The notes: generated by a model not told the origin, from the sequence alone. Counted from the stretch's first letter, positions 27,901 to 35,600 are shown. The stretch is 64,000 nucleotides of DNA from Leptidea sinapis (GCF_905404315.1 NC_066294.1:9325501-9389500), one strand, 5' to 3'. Numbers and translations: made by a program.

Positions 27901-30204
27901 GATTAGATAAAATAGTTCTTGTGTAGTTGAGGTGTCGTGTGCAAGTAGTTGAAGTAGAAAAGTGAATGAATGAATGTTGTATTTGACAGATAGATGAAGG
28001 ATGAAGTATGATTGACAGAGTAGGTAACTGGAGTAATATTAGAGTAATTGTTTGATAGGTTTACGTGTATGGCTCAATATAATAATAAAATTAAATTAAA
28101 TCCAGTCGACGATAGGAAATCTGGCGTCAACAATCTGTTTTTAAGTGGAATTCCATAGAGTAATCGTGTGCTGTGTTGTGTTAAAAATAGAAGCAATTAA
28201 AAAAAAAAGTTTTTTTTTACATAAATAAAACTATTTTTTTAATAAGAACCGTTCAATGAGCATGAATTAGTTCTCTTCTTGTTCATATGCTAAAAAGCTA
28301 ATTAGAATAGTTTTTCAACAATTGGTCGCTCTAAATACAAATTAGATTCAAAGCAATTTATTAGTTTATTTTTAATTATTTATGTAGAAAACACAACCGT
28401 CTCGGTTCGCTCTTGCTTCGCGTCTCGCATTCTCTCTCTGTATGACGTCGGTCATACAAAGCCAGCTAATACAACTATCTCGCTCACGCCTCGCTTCGCG
28501 CGCTTGTCTTTGGTTTCTCCTGGCGTGACACGACTATCGGTTCGCCACGTATTCGGTTTGATTTCACTTTTCTTTAATGAAATGAAATGAAATGAAATTT
28601 TATTTGCAGGAAACATTGTACTTAAGATGTTAACAATATAATGGATAATCCAATATGTGTCGTTAATTGACATGCAAAATATGTTACAAAATTGTCTAAA
28701 CACTACTCGTAGGTACTGTTATACCGAAACATGTCGGATTTCACAATAATATCATTAATATTTATAAAATAAAATTTTAAGATATTATAGTATGAGACGT
28801 AAATAACTTAATAATTCATTTAGTACCTATGTATAATATTAACAAATTCAATGTGATAAAAGTATATTAATTTACATATATTATTATCAAATAGACTAAT
28901 TCATTTTGTATTGAAAAATTCATTTAAACTATAGAAGCACTTATTTGTTAACCACTGATGCAGTCTTCTTTTAAAAACTTTGAACGGTAAATCTTTCAAT
29001 TCATTGGGCAATTTATTATATATTTTCACAGACATGCTTTAACAATTTCTACTAAAAGATGCAGTTCTACAGAAGGGCATTATGAGTTTATTTGGATACC
29101 TTGTGTTTAAAACCTTCTGGCTTTTTTTTGTATAGAAATCACACATATGTTTTTGAACAAATAGGCTTATCTCATAAATGTATAGGCATGGCAGCGATAG
29201 AATTTTCAACTTTTTAAATAGCGGTCTAGATTTGTGACTAGATTCAAACGATACTATACATAACAAAATGAAAACGCTTTCGGTTGGCTGTCTGTTTGAC
29301 AACAGCTTATAGAGAAACATATAATAATGTAGATATAACCCCGTGCGTTGAATAGCGAAGGAACCACTCTATATTAATTTCACCAAGATGGCTGACTGTC
29401 CCTGTCTAAACGCACGAGGTTCATGCTAAGTATTGTAGAATTAGGGTTGGACTTAGTATCCCGTAGCACGAATTTTGATGTAAAAAATATTGTATTTGAT
29501 AGAGACCACGATTATAATGATACCACTCTTATTACAAGGTAATGCACCGTTTTCAAGAAAATAACAATAAAAATCTAACCTAAAACAGGTAAATCACGTA
29601 AATAAGTATCCTGTAGCACGAATTTGGATTTATAAAATATTGTAGTTGATAGAGCTTTAGTCCACGATTATAATGATACCACTGTTATTACAAGGTAATG
29701 CACCATTTTCAAGAAAATAACGAAAAAAATTCTAACCTAAAACAGGTAAATCACGTAAATAAACACTACATGAGGTCGAATTAAAATGATTTCATGACAG
29801 TTTTTAGCCTCCCGCCGCGATGTCAGTAGTGTTTATTTACGTGATTTACCTTTTTTGGGGTAAAATTTTTTTCGTTATTTTCTTGAAAACGGTGCATTAC
29901 CTTGTAATAATAGTGGTATCATTATAATCGTGTACTAAAGCTCTATCAACTTCATTATTTTTTACCTCATAATTCGTGCTCGTGGTGAAAGCCTTCTCCA
30001 CTCTCTTCCTTTTATGTATTACTCATAAAATATTTTCTTGTTTTACAGAAAGAGTACGAGGCGATGAAATTAGTGAATCTTTTTGATAAAATGGTGTCAG
30101 AAGGGATTGTGAAGCCAGCCACAATAGGTCCGGATGGAAAACCCAAACCTGTGGACCATGTTTTGGAGTTTAGGGAAAACGCACCAAACCGACCACAATC
30201 TTAG
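9967..30204 (+). CDS. Ric8: Ric-8/synembryn, G-protein alpha chaperone and exchange factor, eight coding exons
   Basis: Cytoplasmic armadillo-like protein that folds nascent G-alpha subunits and acts as a receptor-independent exchange factor. Coding exons: 9967-10047, 10121-10260, 10352-10802, 16431-16630, 18182-18320, 20039-20282, 27533-27750, 30049-30204; total 1629 bases, 542 aa, the normal family length. Every junction has GT-AG and the phases match (0, 2, 0, 2, 0, 1, 0). Recognised blocks are LRVLSRDKT across exons 2/3, LPPLRDV and VAEFLFILC in exon 6, KYTGFGNAAGHLA (about 424-436), an acidic serine patch SSSSEDSDTEEY (451-462) where vertebrate Ric-8A is phosphorylated by CK2, and FEGMTEEQKEYEAMKLVNLFDKM across exons 7/8. 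The start ATG is the first in a short exon whose frame continues into exon 2. Introns 3 and 6 are enlarged to 5.6 and 7.25 kb by a LINE and a Helitron; none of the insertions touches an exon. Confidence 0.93.
10950..11105 (+). repeat. 3' end of LINE family A in Ric8 intron 3
   Basis: Same 3' segment as 3885-4018: ACTTCAAAAAAAGCGTGTAC, GGCCGGCAATACTCTTGTGA, CTCTGGTGTTGCAAGAGAAT, ending CCATAAAAAAAA. Sense to Ric8. Sits about 120 bp before the truncated LINE at 11228. Confidence 0.7.
11298..11957. mobile_element. piggyBac-like MITE, 660 bp, TTAA target duplication
   Basis: TTAA at 11294-11297 and 11958-11961 flank an element with ends CCTTTCCGAATCGGC and, read inward from the right, CCTTTCCGCATCGGC (14 of 15 match). 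TTAA duplications are the hallmark of piggyBac transposases. Removing the element and one TTAA rejoins the host LINE as GDFN-AHHPSW, the conserved endonuclease motif, which confirms both borders. No transposase inside. Confidence 0.88.
12017..15268 (+). CDS. LINE ORF2 protein: endonuclease C-terminus, reverse transcriptase, RNase H, zinc knuckle
   Basis: A 1083-codon open frame (the given start is only where the frame can be said to open; the protein continues upstream through the MITE junction). Order: endonuclease end with SAVDLTL and GSDHFPI (54-60, catalytic SDH); reverse transcriptase with SYRPIALSS, QYGFRKGKSS, FLDIESAYDNV, GLPQGSVLSPLLYN and YADD (504-507); RNase H with IYTDASK (D802), GES (E838), LSDSKS (D862), PGHMGISGNENAD (H909, D919); and a Cys/His knuckle CDCGLDEGNMDH...SC from 1020. 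All catalytic residues expected for RT and RNase H are present and there is no stop, which suggests a young copy, but the truncated endonuclease and MITE insertion prevent function. Confidence 0.9.
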   Translation: MDVFDEINLCIINDGSPTRRVSPSQNHKSAVDLTLCSLCLAPLLSWNILHNSHGSDHFPIIISIPDKVIPPQNFSPSLKYRLIEANWPKYSSCLDKKIAEFPVTNHFNAVDNYNKLANAMITCADNNFPLKKPVSNKISTPWWDSECTAAAKERKLAELNYNRNMSMSNFIYYKKVAAKATHLFRKKKKQGWINFCQNLKPSTPSSTVWKQIKKFRGSFCDQVCDFNVDPSVWLDSFSDRMSPPSVPNMDYFPSPPIPLASTHSLESPFSFSELLLALDGLVDSAPGVDGIPYSFIKNSSSTSKEYYLSIINNLFDLGSIPPPWKNQVIIPLLKPGQNPSEATSYRPIALSSALAKVSEIMIKHRLEWFVETNNLLSNSQYGFRKGKSSLDSLGILTTDIRIALLRKEHLVGVFLDIESAYDNVSLPLLRSKLNQLSIPVKLSCFICNMLMERSITIKGPSSYLPPKSVWKGLPQGSVLSPLLYNLYTHDLNSTVTPFCQILQYADDIVLYSSDKSIQDSSNHLNNALDYLSEYLTQHGLSLSTSKSKVVLFTNKRILPPIKIKIYDVDLPIVNNVKFLGIWLDHKLSGVKHFDYVSQKCEKNINILRSLSGVWWGAHPVTQKLLYNAIIRTHLDYGTIFLIPANKAGLNKLDRIQAKCLRIVLGAMKSSPINAMQVECVDPPLSLRRQFFANKFFFKLAGCRAHPLLQKSEQLAVLYNDNNIVPEDKRPCVINSYLLFSQLSNPLFQYSKLPLFSMPFNALTFQPSVILDLGVDKFSIEANKTFSHIMDSDFRHWYKIYTDASKTDMSLVGAAVWIPSTRIILSYSCPPTTSVFTGESIAILEAILFVKSHNMNNSIILSDSKSCLQSILSNPFKTKSQFPIILKIRETLKECYELKINIVLAWIPGHMGISGNENADACARSAAHSGSFQYSEIFTHDLCSTLKPKMYESWSNIWQVSKTLKGKFYGELQPEIPQKPWFSKCRIYNKTIISTICRLRLNHACTPVFLAKLRIRDHSLCDCGLDEGNMDHLFFSCPLMQSSLHNYIPAEVPRPTSVKCLLSLVYTPFVNILCKYIKINKIKL
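15516..15690 (-). repeat. LINE family B 3' untranslated fragment with TTCTATTC tail
   Basis: On the minus strand it ends AAAATAAATGCC then TTCTATTCTATTC, next to the Helitron that starts at 15691. Shares AATGACATCAAAAAGAATTC with 4590-4745. Confidence 0.55.
15691..16029 (-). mobile_element. Non-autonomous Helitron, 339 bp
   Basis: Bounded by host A15690 and T16030. On the minus strand it starts TCTTAATATATATAAATTAC then GTGACACGTTGTTTGTCCGT and ends in CTAG preceded by GGGGCAG. This end pair defines a second Helitron subfamily, shared with 49247-49533 and, in part, 38212-38739. Confidence 0.8.
16745..17060. repeat. Cluster of CTCGAG-core short motifs
   Basis: In about 315 bp of Ric8 intron 4 the words GGCTCGAGCC, AGCTCGAGCT, GACTCGAA, AAGGCTC and relatives occur well over ten times in both orientations. 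This is not a simple microsatellite because spacing varies. It resembles the subterminal binding-site clusters of some hAT-type elements, but I see no terminal repeats or duplication. Confidence 0.45.
17090..17420 (-). repeat. RTE-like LINE 3' fragment
   Basis: On the minus strand the frame includes RGNEKGMLKWFGHAERMSEERM, matching the MLRWFGHVERM motif near the C terminus of RTE-type reverse transcriptase proteins; the + strand left edge is an ACAT repeat, the element's tail. Related copies are 52055-52270 (-) and 62464-62830 (+). Confidence 0.7.
18330..19100. repeat. Diverged palindromic element related to 31317-31584
   Basis: Two outer blocks (about 18365-18620 and 18945-19095) share TCTACACCCATAA, GATTCTGAAACAGTTGC, CTAACATTAAAA and ACTCGTTTGGATGAT with the perfect palindrome at 31317-31584, in opposite orientations. 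The middle (18630-18940) is unrelated. It begins just after the exon 5 donor of Ric8. Confidence 0.45.
19107..19421 (+). mobile_element. Non-autonomous Helitron, 315 bp, cognate of the autonomous copy
   Basis: Host A19106 and T19422 flank TCTATACTAATATTATAAAG ... GTTTGCCGGGTCAGCTAG. The opening, an internal block (GTGCGCTGCAAAAACTATTGA) and the final 41 bases (one mismatch) match the autonomous Helitron at 21318-27388, so it is probably mobilised by that protein. In Ric8 intron 5. Confidence 0.88.
19645..20012 (+). repeat. MITE-like repeat, family with TCTAGATAGTCT ends, copy 3, carrying a second MITE
   Basis: Matches 815-1035 and the minus strand of 2488-2696: GCTGTTAGACAACCGATAAA, CACTCGCGATTTGTATGACA and TAGTCTATCTAGATATATAA. 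The left end is split by the element at 19660-19805. In Ric8 intron 5, ending about 25 bp before the exon 6 acceptor region. Confidence 0.6.
19660..19805. mobile_element. 146-bp MITE with CCCCCTTATTCATAAT ends
   Basis: Left end CCCCCTTATTCATAATGATC, right end read inward CCCCCTTATTCATAATAGTC; both continue into GCTAACTT. Flanked by ATA on both sides. A 3-bp duplication would suit a PIF/Harbinger-type element, but this is inference. Inserted in copy 3 of the TCTAGATAGTCT family. Confidence 0.7.
20340..20735 (-). repeat. LINE family A C-terminal coding fragment and tail
   Basis: The minus-strand frame has LCVFYRIYHGECSEELFNLI, HPHHLDVWRSSTVRF, SFLPRTTKLWNEFPCAVFPG and YDMGTFKKSVYTFLKGRQ, the end of a jockey/CR1-group reverse transcriptase protein, followed by the A-rich tail seen as poly-T at 20331-20352. 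Antisense in Ric8 intron 6. Confidence 0.75.
20742..20800. repeat. AT dinucleotide microsatellite
   Basis: Alternating TA with a short CTCTCTCT interruption, at the junction between the LINE fragment and the next dispersed repeat. Confidence 0.85.
20800..21062. repeat. 280-bp dispersed family (GACGTTCAGCTGATGG), inverted 5' part plus forward 3' part
   Basis: Bases 20800-20995 are the reverse complement of the family body (ends CATCAGCTGAACGTC), while 21000-21062 is the forward 3' end (CGTTGTGGTACTCATAATCT ... AAAGGAGCCTCCCACTGG). A short region, GTTGTGGTAC..ATAATC, is present in both parts. This is the structure left by twin priming during target-primed reverse transcription. Confidence 0.7.
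21140..21315 (+). repeat. tRNA-derived SINE
   Basis: Starts GCCTGTATAGCCGAGTGG-like with a pol III A box (TAGCCGAGTGG) and, about 45 bp on, a B box GGTTCGAATCC; the non-tRNA body has TTTCCGAGTCATGGATGTTT, which I know from lepidopteran SINEs. The tRNA-like head is not a functional tRNA: it runs straight into the SINE body. It directly abuts the 5' end of the Helitron. Confidence 0.82.
21318..27388 (+). mobile_element. Autonomous Helitron, 6.07 kb, apparently complete
   Basis: Opens TCTATACAAATATTATAAAG, closes CAGCTAG followed by host T27389. A 3' hairpin is visible: GGCAAA (27360-27365) pairs with TTTGCC (27372-27377), 11 bases before the end, and a GC-rich CCCG...CGGG stem lies upstream (about 27321-27345). 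Between them is one uninterrupted Rep/helicase gene. The 5' base is preceded by G rather than A, so the left flank is not the ideal A|T site. It fills most of Ric8 intron 6, in sense orientation. The intact frame and the close match to the 315-bp copy argue for recent activity. Confidence 0.92.
22264..27045 (+). CDS. Helitron Rep/helicase (RepHel), 1593 aa
   Basis: Rolling-circle transposase. Residues 1-45 are basic and serine-rich; 46-206 are seven 23-residue repeats of the type RARESSLERSQRLAEQNLRT; a Cys cluster C246/C249/C262/C263 suggests a zinc-binding site. Rep region: FVTFTCNPEWPE (606-617), the HUH motif GLPHCHLLFW with H675 and H677, and the paired tyrosines KYICKYINKG (Y814, Y818) that attack DNA. 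Helicase of the PIF1 group: Walker A GGTGKT (1165-1170), Walker B MWDE (D1245, E1246), AGDFRQTLPV (1280-1289), TINKSQGQTF (1534-1543) and YVGLSR (1561-1566). All catalytic residues are present. ATG at 22264 is the first in frame and follows a GC-rich leader. Length is in the normal animal RepHel range. Confidence 0.95.
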   Translation: MPKRSRSQLSRNSSQARASKIRRNEESSSETENRLSIHRQYVAQSRARESSTERSQRLAEQNMRTALIRARESSLQRSQRLAEQNVRTSRVRARESSLERSERLADQNLRTSQARARESSLERLQRLAQQNLRTSQVRARESSLERSQRLTEQNLRTSHVHARESSTQRLQRLEEQNIRNIQSRTRESSSERFQRLQDQRERQQTSRARSRNQVLAHSKRSAFRYDPQIDYAQQSSVQIGDMNKICPKCSAKKWVDETNGMCCASGKVSLPSIQEPPQPIKNLLTNNHSLSRHFITNIRKYNSLFQMTSFGAKEIREGNFMPTFKIEGQVYHLIGSLLPPPGQNPQYLQVYFISDADQLSLRSNIAPTLKIDLINELQTALNSHNVYIRSFKQNIERNSSDNLKLIIHSDRPPQTAHPGRYNAPAVNEVAVLLVDEEKGPRDIVLHGRDGQLKRVSELHRSYDPLQYPLMFVKGEDGYYLTIPQEGTARNKTVTCMQFYAFRLMVRANCFNALHYYRDLFSQYIVDMMAKMISERLNYICRNQQRLRAEEYIHLRDALNQDGNVDPSNIGQRVILPSSFTGSPRYLHEKTQDAMTYVRNYGRPDLFVTFTCNPEWPEIKAELLPDQRSFDRHDIISRVFHLKMKKFLNLFVKNEIFGKVKCYMASVEWQKRGLPHCHLLFWLETKIQPDEIDSVIVAELPNQQNDPILYDIVTKNMVHGPCGEHNLSAPCMKNGICTKKYPRRLVNETQTGEDGYPVYRRRDAANGGLSASLNIRGRNFTIDNSWIVPYSPLLCRTFNAHINVEYCHSVQAIKYICKYINKGSDQATFGVRNPNDEVENYVNGRYISTSEAAWRIFEFPIHERHPTVLQLAVHLENGQRVYFTTETAVQVAQNPRKTTLLAFFELCNEDEFAKTLLYHEVPQYYTWANNKFTRRKRGENVVGYPGIKKDSALGRVYGVHPSQSECFYLRMLLHHVRGPTSFQYLKTVDGVLKETYQAACRARGLLEKDDHWENTLREAWLSQCPLQLRELFVVILLFCQPLEPLKLWNIFKDDLCEDIRHRIRQQNQDITLPYNEDIYNEGLIQIENKLLQLNDKSLSDFGLPSSVRTESNAAETMTHRYDTNNLTAFVNENLPKLVPDQRHAFETIVDSVIHDKRKVFFLDAPGGTGKTFLANLILAKIRQSGKIAIAVASSGIAATLLKDGKTAHSTFKLPLSVNLEQQSTCSIRKNGPIGKLLQDASLIMWDECTMSHRAHIEAVNRTLQDLRNSSAVMGGITFVFAGDFRQTLPVINRGTRADIIKACLKSSPLWTTIETLKLRTNMRAHLHGITDSDFPQQLLKLGEGIFPTPNLSGHCDILLDESLGQILHNLENLIDSVCPDIENLHERDFHWLCSRAIVSPKNDTVNEINNLIVQKVPGQTKTYKSIDTVTNIEDAVHYPQEFLNSLNPSGLPPHELTLKIGIPIMLLRNLNPPSMCNGTRLLIKELKDNLIVATIITGPAGGQLAHIPRIPMIPTDLPIPFKRLQFPVKTSFALTINKSQGQTFELVGIDLRKKCFTHGQLYVGLSRVGAPENQFILLPQNKTSNIVYREALTK
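27751..28574. other. Ric8 intron 7, left part; no element recognised
   Basis: AT-rich with a GC-richer patch near 28390-28560 (CTCGCTTCGCGCGCTTG). No open frames of note. Confidence 0.35.
28575..29335 (-). pseudogene. 3' part of a LINE related to 32640-35416
   Basis: Minus-strand frame has SRPLFKKLKILSLPCLYIYE and SLFVQKH, like EPLFKELRILPFPCMYIYEI in the larger LINE. The + strand left edge AATGAAATGAAATGAAATG (28577 on) is the element's 3' tail repeat. Truncated and broken; antisense in Ric8 intron 7. Confidence 0.7.
29450..29990. repeat. Tandem plus inverted repeat (hairpin) in Ric8 intron 7
   Basis: A ~150-bp unit is present three times: 29450-29600 and 29601-29768 as direct copies, 29826-29985 inverted. 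Shared words are GATTATAATGATACCACT, TTACAAGGTAATGCACC, TTTTCAAGAAAATAAC and AGGTAAATCACGTAAATAA. The second and third copies can pair over about 150 bases with a loop near 57 bases. It ends roughly 60 bases before the exon 8 acceptor. Confidence 0.8.
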
Positions 30205-30454
30205 ATCTTTTTAAAGTAAAATATAAAATCCACGGCTTACGAAGCTCAAGAAAGTGATTGGGTCTTGACTCCAGCACATGTTCAGCGACAGTATTTTGAC
30301 TTTATATTAACATTCTTTGCTTCAGTGTGAGACAGTTTGTTTAGTATGTGCCCGTTGTTCAGCCACTCTGTTGCACTCTGTCAACTCATGTAGCATTGTC
30401 CTGCCTTCATTCATCCCATGCATAAAGAGCTGAATTTTTTAAAAAAAATAACGG

Positions 30455-30722
30455 ACGAGACGAGCAGGACGTTCAGCTGATGGTAATTTATACGCCCTGC
30501 CCATTACAATGCAGCGCCGCTCAAGATCATTGAAAAACCAAAACTACAACTGCGCACGTCACCTTTCAAGTTTCATTTGCCCAGTAATTTCACTAGCTGC
30601 GGCGTCCTTCAGACGGAAACACAGTTAATGCCTTCACATTACTGCTTCACGGCAGAAAAAGGCGCTGTTGTGGTTCCCATAATCTAGCCGGCATCCTGTG
30701 CAAAGGAGCCTCCCAATGGTAA
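30455..30722 (+). repeat. 280-bp dispersed family copy
   Basis: GACGAGCAGGACGTTCAGCT ... GCCCTGCCCATTACAATGCA ... CCAGTAATTTCACTAGCTGC ... CATAATCTAGCCGGCATCCT ... GGAGCCTCCCAATGG. Follows the Ric8 stop by about 250 bp. Confidence 0.8.
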
Positions 30723-31316
30723 AACTGACTTTTATACTGATGGTTAAACAGTTGCTTATTGAAGTGACAGTGGCCTGTTATAATATTTTAATCTTGCATA
30801 ATTTATCCCTGTGTAGGGCATAAAACCCATCTACATCCCATAAAAGTTACTTTAACTATCTTGGGTCTTTTAGCAACACCTAAATAACAATTATATGCTT
30901 CATCATCATCAGTTGAAAGATATCCTCCCCCAAATATCTCCATAATGATCGTTCCTTCATCAGGCCTATCAATTGGTCCATCTTGTGGGGCGGCTGCCAA
31001 CTGATATTCTTATAACAGCTTATTTATTTATATAATGTTGATCTCTATTTAATATGTATTGTAGTGCATTTGAGATTGTAGCATAGGTTTATTTATATAA
31101 GACAAATTTTATGAACTTAACTTGTTATAGTAGAATAATGGGATTGTAAATGATTTTTTGAATAATTAATTTATATTTATTAGAAGGGAGTTTATATTAA
31201 CAACATAATATACTTTAGAATAAGTGTAAATCTAAGTCAGAATGATAAGTAGTACATTTCTTAATTAAATTATGTTACTTTATATATATTTATGTTTATA
31301 ATAATATAATTATTAT
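30723..31316. other. Downstream of Ric8; CTCCCCCAAA-type repeat fragment, otherwise nothing
   Basis: Around 30890-31000 is a fragment (CATCATCATCAGTTG, CCTCCCCCAAATATCTCC) related to 37505-37680 and 45680-45770. The minus-strand 65-codon frame over it is unsupported as a gene. Confidence 0.4.
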
Positions 31317-31584
31317 TTATCTACACCCATTCTTTTAATCGTCTATTAAAGATTCTAAAACAGTTAGCTTATTGCCAACATTAAAACACCCAATGTCCTA
31401 ATAACCATTACATCATCCAAACGAGTGTTGTAATGAAATTCGGTACAACATTACAACATCCGTTTTAATAATAACACTCGTTTGGATGATATTATGGTTA
31501 ATAGGTCTGGCTTTTTTAATGTTAGCAATAAGCTAACTGTTTCAGAATCTTTTATAGAGAATTCATGTTATGGGTGTAGATAAG
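31317..31584. repeat. Long palindromic element, arms about 125 bp
   Basis: Left arm from TTATCTACACCCAT through CATCATCCAAACGAGTG pairs with right arm from CACTCGTTTGGATGATAT to TGGGTGTAGATAA. The centre (about 31440-31460) is GTACAACATTACAACATCCG. A further related piece with ACAACAGTTGCATAAATAA runs to about 31700. Confidence 0.75.
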
Positions 31585-31749
31585 TCTTGTATGCAACGGT
31601 TGATAATTAGGTATTAAATCACTCATGTGATACTATTATACACCCACATTCGTGTTTAAATACCACGTATTACACAACAGTTGCATAAATAAGTAATAAA
31701 TAAATACAATAAAAAAAATTATTGTCTTTATTTTAATGTTTGACGTTTT

Positions 31750-31860
31750 AGAGAAATGGCCGCCGTCCAAAATTATGATTTCAACAATATGGATATCGTA
31801 TCCCAGGTTCTCGAGTGTGCAGAGAACGAATTTTATGAGCCATCTTGGATTTAAAAAATG
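31750..31860 (+). repeat. Single 100-bp-family unit
   Basis: ATGGCCGCCGTCCAAAATTA, TGATTTCAACAATATGGATA and AGGTTCTCGAGTGTGCAGAG match the unit of the array at 39681-41300. It runs into TTTTTTGAAGTCGGTT, a tail also seen near 55735. Confidence 0.7.
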
Positions 31861-31929
31861 ATGCCAAATTTCACTTCAAAACATACCGACGTATTGAGAA
31901 CCTCCTCCTTTTTTGAAGTCGGTTAAAGA

Positions 31930-32639
31930 GTGGCCGTTAATGTTCTCATGAGTTCAACTTTTTCCGAACATATGGAAAATTCAGTAATTTAAAAGAAAGA
32001 TTTATAGTGACTATTCAAAGCGCTTAGTTTAAGCCTAATTGAATTAAGTTTATTTGAATTTGAATACTTATAACATGTGGCGTCGTACATTATAGCCGCC
32101 AATCAATATCTACCAATAAACACAAAAAACTATCCCAGCGGAGGAACTCTGGGTATATAGTACTTCCATAGCTGGCAGCATATTTTTTAATGGCGGCTGT
32201 TTTGCTTACAAAATATTTTGCTGTTTTGACGAACGTATTAGCTTAAATTATAAATTGTGAAATAGTATTTAGGTGTGAAATGTGATTTTCGTATCATAAT
32301 TTTTATTATAATACGGTTTGTGACACCCTTTCACTGCACAGTAAGTCATTTTTCAATTAAATTTCGCGCACTGAATGTCATGGAAGTTGACAGAATGACA
32401 CTGACGCGGCGGAAAACGTATGTGGTCATAAACTACCACATTGAAACTGTTTCATTTCACTTGGGCCTACTCACGTTCTAAGCGTTATTATGCTAAGGAA
32501 GTAACATTATAATTAATGTGTGCGTGAGAGTCACGTACTTACATTCGCCAACACGCACACAGACAGCCAAATAATGTTGCAAGTGAATAGACATTTCCCT
32601 AAATCATCAATAAAGAAGAAATAAAATATAAATTAAGAA
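31930..32639. other. Intergenic stretch before the LINE
   Basis: Contains TTGGGCCTACTCACGTTCTA at about 32462, repeated at about 35997 on the other side of the LINE, so part of this is a dispersed repeat. Nothing coding recognised. Confidence 0.4.
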
Positions 32640-35600
32640 TTTAATAAAAACGGCACGTATTTAATTATTGAAATCATGGTTGAAGATCTGCAAAATACAG
32701 ATAAAATTGACATACTATGCTTCACGGAAACATTCATTCCAAAAGGGCATGAAAGTAATATAAAACTAAATGGGTATCTGTTAGCATCAAATTACAGTAG
32801 AATAAAAAGAAGGGGTGGTGTTTGTATATTAACATCACAAGGGATAGGATCAAAAAATTTAGAATACCTACATACTTTGTGTGAACCGAAAGCATTTGAA
32901 TGTTGTGGGATAGACATAGTGGACAAAAATTTGTTTATCATTTGTATCTACTGGACACCTGATTCTGATGTAAGTATATTTTTTGAAAAACTAAGAACCG
33001 TGCTTCAGAAATACTGTAAAAAGAATAAAAAAATTATTATATCAGGAGATTTTAATATTAATACACTGAATTGTAATAAAATCTCTCAACAGTTAAAGCA
33101 AATCGTGCAAAACTTTAACTTTAGATTACACATTAATCTACCAACGAGAAATAGCACATGCATTGATCATATAATAAGTAATATTGATGGCGCTATAGGT
33201 TCTTTACATGATTACGATATTTCTGACCATAACACAGCACAAATTCTAAGTTTCGAAAGTGTTAACATTAAAAATAAAATATCTATGTTTATGTACAAAC
33301 GTAATTATAGTAATTATAATATTGAGTTATTCAAAAATTACCTAAAAAGCTTGTCGTTCAATGAAGTCTATGAAGAAAAAAATTTCAATAACGCTTTTAG
33401 CAAATTTCATTCCTTAGTAACTCTATTATATAGACTTTGTTTTCCGAGAATAAAAATTAAAAATATGGAATCCAATGGAAAGCCCAAATGGATAACTAAA
33501 GGTATTCGAATAAGCTGTAAAATAAAAAGAGTATTAAGATATAGAAAATGTAGAAAAAAAGACGTTAGCAATAAGAATAATTATTTGAAATATGCAAGAA
33601 CACTTAAATGTTGTATTGCCACATCAAAAAAATTGAGTATATACCCATTATGTAGCAAACAGTAAAAACATATGCTATGCGACGTGGAGAATTATTAAAA
33701 ATGAAACAAAAAGTAACAATAGTGACACTTGTATAGAATCAGTTATAGTAAATAATAATGAGATTAATAACACTAAAGATATAGCAAACAGTTTTAATGA
33801 TTATTGGATAAATTTGACTAACAGCAGTGATAAATTTCTGACAAAGCGAAAGTTGAAACCTTGTATAAATCAAAATAAAACTGGAAGTAGTATTTTTCTC
33901 AATCCAGTAACGGAAAACGAAACATTAAAAATAATACAATTGTTGAGGAATACTAAAGCAGTAGGCTATGATGAAATTCTCACAAAAATTATTAAAATAT
34001 GCAAAGATGAACTAGTACCAGTTATAACATACCTAATCAATTTGTCGTTTGAAACTGGTGAATTCCCAGACGCACTAAAATTATCGGTGGTCAAGCCACT
34101 ACATAAAAAGACGATAAAAAACAACTTAATAACTACCGCTCAATTGCACTCGTATCTATTTTTACAAAAGTCTTTGAGAAAGCAATGTATGGCCGTTTAA
34201 CAATTTTTTTTACAAAAAATAATATAATAAACAAGCAACAGTTTGGCTTTCAAAAAAACAAGTCGACAACATTAGCTGCATTTAAACTGGTTAACAAAAT
34301 AGCAGAAAATATAGATTCAAAAAAACCAACGTGTGTAATATTTTTTGATATGAGCAAGGCTTTTGACTTCGTATCACACACCATCTTGTTGGATAAGTTG
34401 GAGCAAAATGGCGTTAGAGGACCAGCTCTTAACTGGATGGAGTCCTACTTAAAAGACCGTAAGCAATGTGTGGAGATCAATTCTATCGACGAAAAGGCTA
34501 CCATAATTGCCCAATTGGACCATTATTATTTTTAATTTATATTAATGACCTGCCTAGTGTGACAAAAAATGACTGTTATTTATTTGCCGATGATATATCA
34601 ATAATTATGACATGTAATAATAAAAATGAGATTGATATTTATGAAAGTGAAATTAATAATGAAATTAATACAGTGGTAAATTGGCTGGAGGATAATAATC
34701 TTCAAGTTAATATTAAAAAAACCTCATTTATGCAATTTAGTTTAAGTAACCGCTCTAATAACTATAGCCTTAAGATAAATTATACAAATACCCAAATAGA
34801 AGAAGCTTTGCATGTTAATTTTTTAGGAGTACTTCTAGATAAAAATCTAAAATGGAAAGAGCATGTAGACATGGTATGCCAAAAAATTGATAGATATGTT
34901 TATGTGTTATATAGATTGCGTAAAACGGCTTTACAAAGTACAGTCCTGGCAGCTTATCATGGTTACGTCGCATCAGTACTTCGATATGGACTAATCTTGT
35001 GGGGAAACTCTAGCGAGGCTAATAGGGCTTTCATAGCCCAAAAGACATGCTTAAGAGCTATGACAGGAGCTTTTTACTTAGATTCGTGTGAACCACTGTT
35101 TAAAGAATTACGTATTCTTCCATTTCCCTGTATGTATATATACGAAATATGTATCTTTGTCAAACAACATGACCATTTATTTACAAAAGCAAGAGATATT
35201 TATCCGAGAAATACAAGAAACGGTGACAGACTGGTGATTGCACACAAATTTCATAATGCATCCTACGGAAAATGTAGCTATGTCATGTGTATAAAAATAT
35301 TTAATAAACTCCCTCCAAGCTTACGCGTATTACCCGTCCAACGATTTAAAAAGGATCTTTTTACATGGCTTATAGATAAATGTTTTTATTCCATAAATGA
35401 AATGTTGACACATTAGGTTAAATTAAATTGACTTTAAAATATATATTAATTCTAGCCTTTAAATAATGACATTTAAAAATAATAATTATAATTTAAATTA
35501 ACCTAAGTGCTTAAAATATAGAGTTTGTTAATCAATTATGATAATAACTAGAATTTTGTTAATAGTAATTTTGCATGCCAGAAATTGCCGATAACATTGA

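Noticed and set aside
30803..31000. Minus-strand 65-codon frame as a gene
   Set aside because: Overlaps a dispersed CCTCCCCCAAA repeat fragment; no start or splice support.
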